From Toxonevra muliebris (taxonomy: Eukaryota; Arthropoda; Insecta; Diptera; Pallopteridae): a stretch of 64,000 nt of DNA. The notes beneath the pieces are model-generated. The model worked only from the letters and a program-made list of their open reading frames with translations. It was not told where the DNA came from and did not search any database. This document shows, in pieces, positions 22,189-33,559 of this stretch; position 1 is the first letter of the stretch, and each line of letters opens with the position of its first letter. Both the position numbers and the translations under genes were made by a program. The DNA is taken from positions 992,001-1,056,000 of the forward strand of contig OY829330.1 in assembly GCA_963691655.1 (NCBI GenBank), in the 5' to 3' direction.

Positions 22189-24362
22189 CACGGTTGCCAC
22201 TTTGGTCCTTTTGGACCAAAAGTGGTCCTTTTATTTTCGTTTGGTCCGCTGGTCCTTTTTTTTCTGAATTGGTCCTTTTTCAAAAATATTAAGTAATTAA
22301 CTTTCATATGTAATGTATGAGTCACTCTGTGACTACAAAATGTGATGGTAAAAAAATTAGTGTAAGAAAGTTGTAGTAATGAAAGCAGGCAACACTGTCG
22401 ATAATATTCGATTACTGATTTGGGAAAGTAAGATATAAAATGATATCAATAAATTGTTGCCATTTATTTAATTTTTCGTTGTTTTTTTTTTCAAATTTTT
22501 AATAAACAAAAAGGCGAAAGTTGCAGATGAAGGAGACAATGCTCAGCCAATTGAATGTGATACCAATGACAGGTAAAATTATTGGACTTGAGTCTTTGTA
22601 TATTAATCCAAGTGAAATACGAATTTCATTTGGTTTTAATGAAAAAAAGTTCATTTTTTATTACAAAAATTTATAAAACGAAAAAAGAAAAGGTAATTAG
22701 ATTATTAATATTATAATAGTAGGGTTATATTAAATAAAATAGTGTCTTTATTAAATGCAGTAAAATTATTTGGTATTTTTCAGAACATACTTGATGAGAA
22801 TTTTTTTAAAAATCACTTTTTTGACCCAAATTTTGTTTATTTGAATTAGGGAGGGCAGGCCCTTCCTGAAAAACGGATTAAAATGTATTCAATAAATAGT
22901 AAAATAACAAATAAAAGAAACTAAAAGGATACATGACGCACTAAATTCGGTGGCCATTTTGGTTCTTTTTCGCGCGAATTTTTTACTTTTTTTAAATGTG
23001 ATTTGAATACAAATACCTAGACCTTTTAATTTGCGCGGCACAAGTGCAATTTATGCATGATGTATTTATTTATAGTCATATCTTTTTTTAGTTATATTTA
23101 CTATTTTCTGAAAAAATTTTAGCGACAAGAACCCGAACCGGGAAAGGGCGGCACGCCCCAATTCATATTAACAAAATTTGAGTCCAAAAGTGATTTTTAA
23201 TCCCAATCAGAAGTGTAATCTGAACATTTACCAATAATTTGAAAACAATAGAATAACTTTTTTTCAATACGCCTGCCTAATTGAATCCGCCTTGCTGGCG
23301 ATGGCTTCGTCAGTAAGTCTGCCATCATGTTTTCGGTCGGACAGTAAGTGCAACTTTTTATCTACTTAGTCCTTTTGAAAACAAACTCGCGCGTTTTTGT
23401 ACTTTTATTGGCCAGAAAACTGAAAACTTCTCTCCTTCAATCAGTCTCAAGCAACTTTGTCTTCGTACAACTTAGTTGGTGCGCTCATTTGTTGATTAAA
23501 TCCACTCAAAATTCGCCGAAGTCACACCAAGTCATTGCATACTTCTGATAAAGATGTAAACACAGACCCGGTCTATGAAAGATCATCTAAGTTGCTGACG
23601 AAATCTACTTTGGTTTCGATACTACTGAGCAGTAAAGATTTAGCAACGCCATTCTGTTGAGGAGTATATGGCCCTGTTTTTTTGTTTTGAGTACCGTTTT
23701 TTTTCTAAATTTCGGGGCTTTCAACACACATCTTCTTTTTTCTTTGATATCTGATTTCAAAAATGACTTTCATCTATAAAAGAATATACTTTCTGCCCTG
23801 TTATTTTTTGATTTGTCGACATACTTGATTTATTTATCGTGTCCCAAAAATGTTCTTCTTTGTATCTGAATTGCTAACCATTTTTTTGTTGTTGTTTTTG
23901 GTATTGTTTAATGTGATATATGTTTTTACTATATAACAATCTCTTAAAATATTATAAGTAGTTTTTACACACTTTTTAATACATATGTGTATATGAACTT
24001 GTAAGCACTTCTTTTTTTTGTTTTTTCTGCTAATATATAATGTGATATACTTATGTTTGTACTATATAATAATCACTTAAAATATTATAAGTAATTTTTA
24101 TATACCTTTCATTACATATGTGCTATATGAATCTCTGAGCATTTTTTTTTTGTTTTTTGTGTTAGTTTGATGTGTTGTATGTATGTATTCTGTAGCAATC
24201 GCTAAAAATATTATAAAATTGTTATATACATTTTACAATGTGTTATATTTACTTGTTAAATAAATCAAATAATTAAAAAAAAAATTTGGTCCATTTTTTT
24301 CCATTTTGGTCCTTTTTGCTTTTGTTTTTGGCCCCAAAAAAAATTTTAGTGTGGCAACCGTG
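22189..24362. mobile_element. Non-autonomous hAT-type element with TGGTCC repeats
   Basis: 2,174 bp, flanked by the perfect 8-bp duplication ctcaagca (22181-22188 and 24363-24370). Both ends start CACGGTTGCCAC. Subterminal regions carry repeats of TTTGGTCCTTTT (about seven on the left, two or three inverted on the right), probable transposase-binding sites. The interior is AT-rich and contains a copia fragment at 23277-23765. No hAT transposase ORF is seen. Confidence 0.9.
23277..23765 (-). pseudogene. copia-like fragment: integrase joined to RNase H end
   Basis: On the minus strand: NKKTGPYTPQQNGVAK (integrase core, about 23640-23690), then further frames to PTENMMADLLTKPSPAR (about 23285-23335), the characteristic C-terminus of copia RNase H. 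The reverse transcriptase between the two is absent. It is nested inside the hAT element 22189-24362 and is in the opposite orientation to the copia element at 3150-7495. Confidence 0.8.
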
Positions 24363-24370
24363 CTCAAGCA

Positions 24371-24850
24371 TCACTGTTCCTCACCTCAGTTCATTACAAC
24401 TGGAGAACCATCACATAAGTACGACAGTGACTGTGATCGTGTGTGGTCATCATCAGTGCAAGATGATGACCATACAGACATCACACTGTTGTAGGTGGCT
24501 GTAACGCAAGTAGTTACTACATCGTTGGCAACCACCTACAAACATCGCTGTCACACTCACGACGGTGACACAAGTGTGCGCCTGGTCGTAGAGAGTGGGA
24601 ACTGCTGGCCCCTTTCCCCTCAGACGCCCTGCACCTTCCACCGTCACCAACACCATTAAACCATCCACGGTGCCTCATCGATATAAAAGGTCGATGCACA
24701 GAGTTTGTCCGAGGGACAAGTCTATCCAATCTGTCAGGAGTCTGGCCACGCGTAATCTTTTCTAATCTTATCTTTTTTTTTCTTTTAATCTTTTCAAATT
24801 GTTGAGTTATTTTCCAACAAAATAAATTAACTAATTATAACGTTTTCGGA
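24371..24850 (+). promoter_or_regulatory. LTR-like region with TATA box and poly(A) signal
   Basis: Less AT-rich than its surroundings. A perfect 11-bp stem, 7-base loop hairpin lies at 24444-24472 (TGGTCATCATC ... GATGATGACCA). A TATAAAAG box sits at 24682-24689 and AATAAA near 24821. The order TATA then AATAAA with about 135 bp between resembles a retrotransposon LTR, perhaps a solo LTR. The hAT element 22189-24362 inserted into it. No second copy exists in the window, so its ends cannot be fixed. Confidence 0.4.
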
Positions 24851-25909
24851 AAAACTATGAGTGTTTATTTTAATTGGCTGGATTACTGGAATCCGCTGAG
24901 GTTACCTCGGAAATTGTACGTTTTAGCAGGTAACATGTTTATTAAATTAAGTTGTATGTTATGACTTACAAGAAACTTATGACGGACGAATTTTAGGGGA
25001 TAGTGAGTTTTGTAATAAAAAACGCATTTGTTATAGAATTTTTTATTCAAAATATAAAAAAAAAAAAACGTTTTTCAAATTGTTTTTAAACCCAAAACAA
25101 TAGTAAATTCAATTTTTGTAAGTAGGTATAATTAAGAAAATAAAAACTATTGAAAATTAAAACCAAAATTTTATAGTAAACCTCAAAAATATTAATTTGT
25201 TACTCGTCTATGGATCCCACATCTTCTCGCATCATTACATCTTTAGATCTTTTTAAGTTAAGGAAAAATGGGTGATGAATTGGAGGAATATAAGAGAGTC
25301 AGTCACTCAACATGTCACTCTTCTTTGCTACTTTTACCGCTCTTGGGGGCGTAAACACAGTGGTGCGTTTGATCGATTTAGACGTTATAAATTCAAAGTC
25401 GAATTTAAGTTTTATTTTTATTGGTAGCTATTAACAGATTCCCACTGACCTTAAAACAGTTATTTTCTAGTGACCTAATTGTTATTAACATTATCTAATT
25501 ACAAGTCAAAGTGTGTTTATGTGATTATTCAAATTGAAACCAATATACACTTTCGATGAATGCAATTTGAAAAAAACGGAAATTTTTTAGTTCTGAGTTA
25601 CTTAGAGTTAAAAAAAAAGTGTCAATAATTTGTCACCGTATGTACTTCAAAATAAAATTAAAATTATTAAAGTATCTTTTATAATGTCGTTGTAATAAAT
25701 TTTTAAGTTTCAATGTTTTTTATTACTTAAAAAATTAATATACTGTAAATATTTTTGAAATTTCAATTTTTGGAATAGGTGTAATGTCTACTTTCATAAT
25801 CAGAAGAGGTTTGGCTTCGCACAAATTTGCACGGCCCTTTTTCCACTTTTCCGAAAAATCTATGTATCAAAATATTACAACTTGCACTGATAACGGATAA
25901 CAGTTATTA
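24851..25909. other. AT-rich intronic DNA, no gene seen
   Basis: No coding similarity recognised. A CACAGTGG heptamer-like sequence at 25356-25363 lies upstream of the Transib remnant but has no partner at its 3' side. Confidence 0.5.
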
Positions 25910-27794
25910 ATGCAGTTGAACAAATTTTTGTATATTGATAAATTGTTTATTCACATTTGTGAAAAGAATGTATTGGAAGCTAGTGAGGAAGACAAGAAAA
26001 CCATAAAAAATAAAATAAAGATACATTCTTTCCGAATTGAAGTAGAGTGGAAGTTATCTGGTTCCCGTAAAGAAAGGTGTATTTGGTTTTAAAATATCGT
26101 TTTCCTGGTATTTAATTTTTTTTGTTGTAGATTCCTTATTAATTATAAAGGCTGGCTAGAACAAGATGATTTTTTTTGGTTCACCAGAGACGTAATGATG
26201 GCTGCGATAGAAAAAATTCAGAGGACTTTGAGAGTTGTGGCGAATAGGCAAAGCGAAAAAAAGTATGTGATATACTTGAGTCGAGGTCCGAGGCTGAGTT
26301 GTCGTATGCTGCACAAATGGCTAAACGTGCCAGTGGTAATCGCACAGCAGCAGATGCTATGAAAATCATTTCTGAATCTTCCGAAAAGGCAAAGCAATAT
26401 AAAAAGTCAAAAACAGAAATGCAGCTGCAACGTTCACACACGGGCGAAGAAGCACTTGCTATATACATATGTGGATAGTAAGTTAAGTCGAAATAGTTAC
26501 CACAATTTACGAAAGCGAGCAATTAGGGCAGGCCACTTTTTATACCATTCTCTGTATCGGCTAGGAAAAATTAAAAAAAAAAAATGTTTTCCAGTGGAAA
26601 GTGTTATCACCGTTAATGAAAACAGTGCTTGTGTTAATGTGCAAGATATTGTCAATATTACAATAACACGATTATTAACAGTACTAGATTCTGTAATCGC
26701 AACAAATGTTCCCGACGCGACGGTAGCACGTTAATACTTATTTGCAAATGGGGTGGTGATGGCAGCTCGGGCCATAGCACCTATACGCAAAAGTTTCAGG
26801 AGGAGAATAACACTGATGAATACTTATTTTTAATATCATTTGTTTCAATTCAATCACGTATAACAGATAATCCAAAGGAAGTTACTTGGCAAAATGAGCA
26901 TTTTTACTTGGCATCTCACAAATCAACACAATTTTGTTACATTTGTGGTGCCAAGCCTACAGAAATGAATTTTGTACAAAACATTAAAGAACCTAAGCCC
27001 GAGTTTTATGCTTATGGATTATCTAGTTTACATGCCTGGATTAAAACACTTGAATATTTTTTACATATTGCATATCGATTGAATGTCAAGAGGTGGGCAA
27101 TAAAAAATCTTAGCGAAAAAATGTTAGTAGAATCGCGAAAAAAGCATTCAAGAACGATTTAAAAGTGAAATGGGCCTGATAGTTGATGAACCTAAGCCAG
27201 GCTTTGGAACTACAAATGATGGCAACACTGCCCGGAGGTTCTTTCGAAATTAAAAGAAAAGTTAAGAGATAACTGAGGATATTATAAAGAACTTCTGCAT
27301 AATTCTTAGCTGTATTTCTTCTGGTTTTGAGATAGAACTTTATTTTTTTGAAATTTTTCTTCAAGAAACCAAAGCTAAATATTTGGAGTTATATACTCGG
27401 TATTACATGCCCATCACAGTGCATAAAATTCTGTGTCATGCAAGCGATGTAATAAAACAATGCATTGTTCCAACTATCTGAAGAAGCATAAGAGGCCTGG
27501 AGCAAAGACTGCAGACGCTTTCGATTGGCTAATACGCGAAAATCTTCAAGAGTTAATACAAATAGGGATTTGTTGAACATGTTGCTAATTACTTCTGATC
27601 CTCTAATAAATTCATACCGCGAATCACCATTGAGTACAATTCGGTCAATACTTTCTGAAGTCTCAAAGTTCCTATTTAGCCCTAAAATTACCAGCAACAA
27701 AAGACATTTAGTATCACAATCATTTATTGAAGAAGACTATATGCTATCTGAAAGCACTGAAAATTCCAATACGAATAGCGATTCGTCTGAGTAG
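25910..27794 (+). pseudogene. Transib (RAG1-like) transposase, decayed, with intron
   Basis: Exon 1 (about 25910-26076) and the following frames read as a Transib-superfamily transposase. Blocks in order: AELSYAAQMAKRASGNRTAA (about 26290-26350), SRNSYHNLRKRA, KWGGDGSSG with the first catalytic Asp (26747-26773), CYICGAKP (26934-26957), EYFLHIAYRLNVKRWAIKNL, PGFGTTNDGNTARRFF (about 27200-27250), VHKILCHASDVIKQ, then LSEEA-stop-EAWSKD with the third catalytic Glu (about 27474-27500) and LLITSDPLINSYRESP. Stops and frameshifts occur throughout. The segment with the second catalytic Asp is missing between about 26890 and 26905. The family relation to RAG1 is established knowledge; the assignment here is by motif reading. 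Confidence 0.75.
26077..26130 (+). other. Probable 54-bp intron in the Transib gene
   Basis: Starts GTGTATTTGG after AAAG, has a T-rich stretch and ends TTTTTTTGTTGTAG. It contains an in-frame stop. Removing it keeps the reading frame open from the 25910 ORF (…SRKER) into the next block (FLINYKGWLEQDDF). Splicing is inferred from sequence only. Confidence 0.6.
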
Positions 27795-28845
27795 GTTCCA
27801 TTACTATGTTTTATTTAATATTTATTGTTTAATAACATATTAGTTCTAGAATAAGCGTACTGAACAAAAAATACATTCAACAAATTTGAAATTTTTTGAT
27901 AAAGAAAATTTTGTGTTTTATTAAATTTACTCCTCTATGTTTTTCCATTTGTAGTTGGCAACCCTATTTTATACAGGAAACTTAAGTTTTCTGTCTACTT
28001 ATATAGATGAACACAAGGGTAGAGTATTTTCTACTGGCTCTGCATGTGTTTTGAAAAATCCGCAATTTTCGTCCATTAGTTTTGATTTTTCAAATCTAAG
28101 GCCTTGGTTCTCTCGCAAATTTAAAAAATTATTCTTGCATTTTGTTTCTATTTTATTATTAACAAAATATGAGCAAGACTTTCGCACAAAACGGAATGAG
28201 GTTAAAGTTATTGCCTAGTGGTGAAAACCCAAATTATAAAAAAAATTACTTGTACGACTTTTACACGCAACGGCTCCAATAACAGTTCTTGATACTTAAT
28301 TAAAGGTATTAAGATGACAAGGAAATATTTCTAATCTGATCTTTAATTGGTTAAGCAATTCAAGATATCTGTGAAAGTACGCCAGATTTGTAGAAAATTA
28401 AATTTTACAGCTAATTCTGTGGCCACGGAAAAAGAAATGGATAAAATAACATCTGGTTTCTATTCAAGCACGTTAAGTTGAAACTTTTACGCAACAAGTA
28501 AGATAAACTAAAAGAAGCTCTACCGAAAAATGACAAAGTTATGAGTGCTTGAGTGAATTAATCCAAATCCCACATTTTTCGGTCGCTATTCCTCTTGTTT
28601 GCCTTATTTTTTTCCGTAAAAGTTTCAGTTTCAAGAGCATGAAGCGAAATTAGACTTTTTTTTTTACCGTTTTTCAATATTTTTCCGTGGAAAATTGATT
28701 TTTTTAAGTCTGCCCAATTTGCATCGATATCTTTTGAATTAGTTAACTAATTAAAAATATACAGTGACGCGTATGGAAATCAATGTACGATATGGATTTA
28801 TATATAACCCTCTAATTCCTAAGAATGCCTCTAGACAGCCTTTAT
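27795..28845. other. AT-rich intronic DNA, no gene seen
   Basis: Probably includes the 3' part of the Transib element, but no terminal repeat was found. ORFs at 27955-28218 and on the opposite strand have no recognisable similarity. Confidence 0.5.
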
Positions 28846-31379
28846 CATTGTTGCCAGATTGCGAAACCTATTTCCCTCTAGATGTACCAAAAAACCTTCA
28901 GTTTTGATACTTTTAGAAAAAAAAACCTCTAGATTTAGATTTAATTACATTATTTATATATATAACGCTCGGAGTGGGTTGAAATGTGATGCAACTGTTC
29001 ATTCGGACATTTTTTAGGCAATGGCGGACAAGCAGAATGTTCTCAGTTGTAGAAACTAATAGTTTATTTGGTATTTTAGATTTGATACAATTCATTTGAA
29101 AAAAGTCTCTCACCAGGGCTGTTAGATTCTGGGCATGTCAGCAGTATTAATGCTAAAATGCTAATATTTTTATATATTTTTCTCTATACGAATTTTCAAG
29201 TATATATGTACACCTCAATGTTGGCTCGGTGCGCAATATATTTAGATTCGAAATACAATGATCGATTTCTTCAATAAAACTTTTAAATTGAACTGCATGA
29301 GGATAAATAGCATCTGCATTACTTATCACACTCACTACTAACATTGGCAGGCCTAACATTTTTTTACGTTATCAAAAGTTTCAAATTATTTAGTAAACTT
29401 TTTTTATTTCTTTTATCAGTTGTATTCAGTGTTGCCATATTTTTTTGGACAAAAACTGTAAAAAACTAAAAAAAAAACTGTATTTTGGAAAAAACCACTG
29501 TAACCTATAAAAACGAAAAAAAAAGCAAAACTAAAATATCTATCTATTTTCATAGTGTCCATATTTTGCATTTTTGGGAGAGGCTATGCCCCTTGCAATA
29601 TTTGGAAAAAAAATCCGCTCATTAGGCATGATTCGAAAAGCAAACGAACGTACAAATTCGTATAACTTTTTGTTTAACTGTTGTCACATTCTACTCGCAC
29701 AAATGCTTTGGTGGGCTCTGAGTCAAAATTAATTTATTTAAATACAATGAAAAAAAAACAAATTCATTTAAAAATGTATAAACAAAAATGTATGTTATTA
29801 TTACTAATAAGGATCACGAAGTAACGTTCTTTTTATGACTACTTAAAAAAATTAAATGAACATTCCTGGATCCCCATTTTTTGAGTAGTCATAGTTGTAA
29901 TCATTACAACAATTTTCATCATCATCATTTTTTGCACATTACATTCATGCCTCAAAATTTGTAAAATTTTTATAATTTTTTAAAGTAAGTCTTTTGTTCT
30001 TTCTAGCTTATTCTGAATTTTAGTTTTATTAGTATTAATTTGGGGAAATATTCTTTCCTTTTTCTGTTACATATAATTTATAATTTTTGTTGAAATACAA
30101 TTACGAATTTTCAAGTATATATGTACACCTCAATGTTGGCTCGGTGCGCAATATATTTAGATTCGAAATACAATGATCGATTTCTTCAATAAAACTTTTA
30201 AATTGAACTGCATGAGGATAAATAGCATCTGCATTACTTATCACACTCACTACTAACATTGGCAGGCCTAACATTTTTTTACGTTATCAAAAGTTTCAAA
30301 TTATTTAGTAAACTTTTTTTATTTCTTTTATCAGTTGTGTTCAGTGTTGCCATATTTTTTTGGACAAAAACTGTAAAAAACTAAAAAAAAAAACTGTATT
30401 TTGGAAAAAAACACTGTAACCTATAAAAACGAAAAAAAAAGCAAAACTAAAATATCTATCTATTTTCATAGTGTCCATATTTCGCATTTTTGGGAGATGC
30501 TATGCCCCTTGCAATATTTGGAAAAAAAAATCCGCTCATTAGGCATGATTCGAAAAGCAAACGAACGTACAAATTCGTATAACTTTTTGTTTAACTGTTT
30601 TATTAGTATTAATTTGGGGAAATATTCTTTCCTTTTTCTGTTACATATAATTTATAATTTTTGTTGAAATACAATTACATTTTTATGATAACTAAAACAT
30701 ATTAAAGGTTATTCTTCATATTATTGCAAAAACTGTTAAAACTGTAAAATTTGGGAGTAAACTGTTACATTTGAGGGAAATTTATAAAACTGCGTGCCGA
30801 CCAAAATAAACTGTATTTTACAGAGAAATCTGTCAATACGGTACCGTTGGTTGTTTTAGAAATATTTTGCACCTCTCTTTTACCTTAGTTCAAATTTATA
30901 GCCAAAATGCATTATTTATTTAGCGAAAACGAAAAAAAATTGATAAGCAGTGAGTTTTACAAATTAAATTTTGTAAGAACACATTATCTTAAGAACTTTT
31001 TACTGACGAAGAACGGGTTAAAGCGAGCACAAAAAAAAAACTTTTGTAGAAAAGCAAAACTTGGAGAAAAATTCACGTCAACTAGAAATTACAAATGCCA
31101 GGTGTCATTATGTAAAAAATGTCAAGAATAAAGTCTTGCCCATGAACAAACCCAATATCTGTGATATAGAAAATTCATGTATAATTTTTTTTTGACTTAT
31201 GTATGTATTAAAAGTTAGAAAGCAATAATATAAATATATTAAAATTATACATTTTCGGTAGATTGAATTGAGTTAAAAATCCTCTAGAAACCTTTAGATT
31301 TTATTGGGAAAATAAAAAACCTCAAAAATTCCTCAATGGCTTCAGTTTTAGCGGGAAACCTCGAGATCTGGCAACAGTG
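28846..31379. mobile_element. Non-autonomous hAT element, 2.5 kb
   Basis: Flanked by the perfect 8-bp duplication gcctttat (28838-28845 and 31380-31387). Ends: left CATTGTTGCCAGATTGCGAA, right reversed CACTGTTGCCAGATCTCGAG, followed on both sides by copies of an AAACCTC/CCTCTAGA-like motif. No transposase ORF; the small ORFs at 30401-30667 and 30907-31131 are unrecognised. It contains a large internal duplication (29187-30678). Confidence 0.9.
29187..30678 (+). repeat. Internal tandem duplication A-(spacer)-B / A-B
   Basis: Segment A occurs at 29187-29682 and 30102-30599 with only a few differences. Segment B occurs at 30023-30104 and 30597-30678. The first A and B are separated by 340 bp (29683-30022); the second pair is contiguous. 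The join carries a shared GTT, so either the spacer was lost from copy 2 or it is an insertion in copy 1. Confidence 0.9.
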
Positions 31380-31489
31380 GCCTTTATCAAAAAGGGTGTA
31401 ATTACCACCTTATTAGTTTTTTGTTGCTATATTTTATCATATCGTTTATAGAATTTCCCAAGCTTTTCAAAAAATACATTAGTTATGAG

Positions 31490-31975
31490 TAACGCTCGTA
31501 TCTATACAGTTTTTCGCGGTAGTATACCGCTTTTTCAGCTCCAAAATCGCATACCGCCTTTTTTTTTTTAGCAAAATACCGCGTTATACTAAGAAAAAAA
31601 TATAAAATTTTTGAACATTACGAAATTCAAGTTTATCAATCACAATGCAAAACGTGTCAGAGAACAAGGGCAAATCGTAGCAAGTATACCTTATCGTCAA
31701 AAGTAACTTAAAATATCCATGCGTTGATTTCTATAAAAACCGGAATCACTTCGTCAAATTTCTTCAAAGCACAAATTTTATACAACTACAAAAGGAGATA
31801 TGAAAATGGAGAACGAAGACGATTTAGATGATGGATAAATTGCTTTCCTGGTTAATTTTCATTGAAAAAAGTTGATACCGCGAAATATACAATTTTTTTC
31901 AAATCGATTTACAGTTTTTTAAAAACTTTTGGTAGAAATATTTAGTTTTTGGTCGGAAAAAAGATACGAGCGTTA
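31490..31975 (+). mobile_element. Complete TAACGCTC-type TIR element, 8-bp TSD
   Basis: 486 bp, with ends TAACGCTCGTATC and GATACGAGCGTTA, perfect inverted repeats of 13 bp. It is flanked by an 8-bp duplication gttatgag (31482-31489 and 31976-31983). An 8-bp duplication fits hAT or P-like superfamilies. Non-coding. Truncated relatives lie at 1851-2075 and 14568-14802. Confidence 0.88.
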
Positions 31976-31983
31976 GTTATGAG

Positions 31984-32443
31984 TTATGATGCGTTTTACA
32001 GACGTTAGCGAAAGTCAAAATCAAAAATTTGTGGAAAACAGGAAGATTAACTATTTTAAATGAATTTGAGATAAAAATAAAAAAATTAAAAAATAAATAA
32101 AATACTTCCCGTCATACTAGCCAGATAAAAAAACTAGTTGTGAGTAGCTAGGAATTTGAATTTTGTATACAAAATATTTAATTACTTAAAACAAATTGAT
32201 AAAAAGTTGATTCAACAACAAATACTTTTAGGCATTCGACCTTTCCGGCATCATAAAACCATGCCTTTTAAATTTTTTAGGTTTTTGAAATCAGATTTAC
32301 GCTTTTTACATCAAAATTTATCAATCCCAATTTTTTTCAAATCAATCAAAAATTTGGGAACTGGAGGGATAATAGCAATCCTTTCATTCACTTTTACTGT
32401 GTGGTCCTAAGCACGCTTTGGATTTTGTTTTTGATTCACTTAC
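31984..32443. other. Intron start beside CaMKI exon 32444-32518
   Basis: AT-rich, unannotated intronic DNA immediately downstream (in gene direction) of the donor. The ORF at 32156-32410 has no recognised similarity and is probably spurious. Confidence 0.5.
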
Positions 32444-32518
32444 AATTCCATCACTAAGTAAACTTTCGATTTGTCTTCATATGTTTCTAATAGTTGCACA
32501 ATATTTGGATGAGTTAAT
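32444..32518 (-). CDS. CaMKI: CaMKI exon with kinase subdomains IV-V
   Basis: A 75-bp exon on the minus strand between a TATATTTTCAG acceptor and a GTAAGTGA donor. The first base completes an Arg codon from the upstream exon. It then encodes LTHPNIVQLLETYEDKSKVY and LVME, and its last two bases start the Leu codon finished by the exon at 1416-1554. HPNIV is the usual start of kinase strand beta-4, and YLVMEL is the strand that ends at the gatekeeper and hinge. Both junctions have phase 2, matching both neighbours. The 30,889-bp intron after it is filled with transposable elements. The gene continues towards lower coordinates. Confidence 0.95.
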
Positions 32519-32521
32519 CTG

Positions 32522-32870
32522 AAAATATATAAAATTCGGTATTAAAAATGTATAGATATATGTTTCCAAAGAAAAAATCAACTTAATGCTGTAAAAGTTC
32601 TTATAAACATTTGTTTTGATTATTTTCTTTTGAATGCCACGCCCACTACAAAGCACGAAGTATTATAATAAATACGTTCTATCTGACTCATGAAATATAA
32701 GATTCGGTTAAAAAAATATACAGAAATGTGTTTCCAAAGAAAAAATCAATTTAATGCTGTGAAAGTTCTTATGAACATTTGAAACATTTCTTTTGATTAT
32801 TTTGCTTTGAATGCCGCGACCACTAGAAAGCACAAGGTATTATTATATATTTTTTCTATCTGACTCATAA
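32522..32870 (+). repeat. Tandem duplication of about 175 bp
   Basis: Two adjacent imperfect copies (about 32522-32692 and 32693-32870) sharing gtttccaaagaaaaaatcaa and taatgctgt-aaagttctta, and ending ctatctgactcat. It starts just upstream of the acceptor of CaMKI exon 32444-32518. Confidence 0.8.
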
Positions 32871-33559
32871 GGATTAGTTATTCGTATTAAACTCAGCTAC
32901 CGACAGCTATATTACTAAACTTTAAATAGTATTTTTAAATCAGTATAGTACATAGGAAAGTTATACCCGGGTAATTAACCGCGGTTTAATGCCGCTTCCC
33001 GTTTAATTGCTCCCAAACTTTTACGTTTTCAGTTTAAAACGTTTAAAACGTAGGTACCCAAATTCTTCGGTTAATTGAACCAGAAATGAAATTGGAGCAG
33101 AGCATAAAATGATCTGCCAGCAAACATATTATGTTTGTTTTCCATCACTATGTAAATGAAACGTACATTTAAATTTGCGAGAAAAAATGTTGCGGACTTC
33201 TTCTAGAAATTTATGTTGCTAGTATTTCACTGGAGAGAACAGAGTACTACTATTCTTAATTATTAAATTTTTTAGATATGAATAACGTTAATAGTTCATT
33301 CCTCGATCTAGATCTGCGTCACGGGAACGACATTGGATTCATTAAAATAAATTTTGCACCACTGTTTTAAAATCAGCTGTGAACATATGTATACAATTGA
33401 AATGCAGTCAAATTTAAATTTTATTTATAACTTAATTGTGTCTTGAATTTAATTTTTCGCTAAAAGAGGTGTATAGAACATAACTACAATTGCTAACTGT
33501 ATATTTATATTTTTACCTTACTTTTTCAGAATTTTCCATTTTTATTGCAGTTATTTACG
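32871..33559. other. AT-rich intronic DNA, no gene seen
   Basis: Part of the 3.0-kb CaMKI intron between the 35534 and 32518 exon boundaries. Nothing recognised. Confidence 0.5.

Noticed and set aside
25356..25363. CACAGTGG as the 5' terminal repeat of the Transib element
   Set aside because: No inverted partner downstream of 27794 and no 5-bp target duplication; one heptamer can occur by chance.
29429..30840. A second hAT element starting CAGTGTTGCCATAT inside 28846-31379
   Set aside because: No matching inverted end or 8-bp duplication was found; the motif occurs twice only because of the internal duplication.
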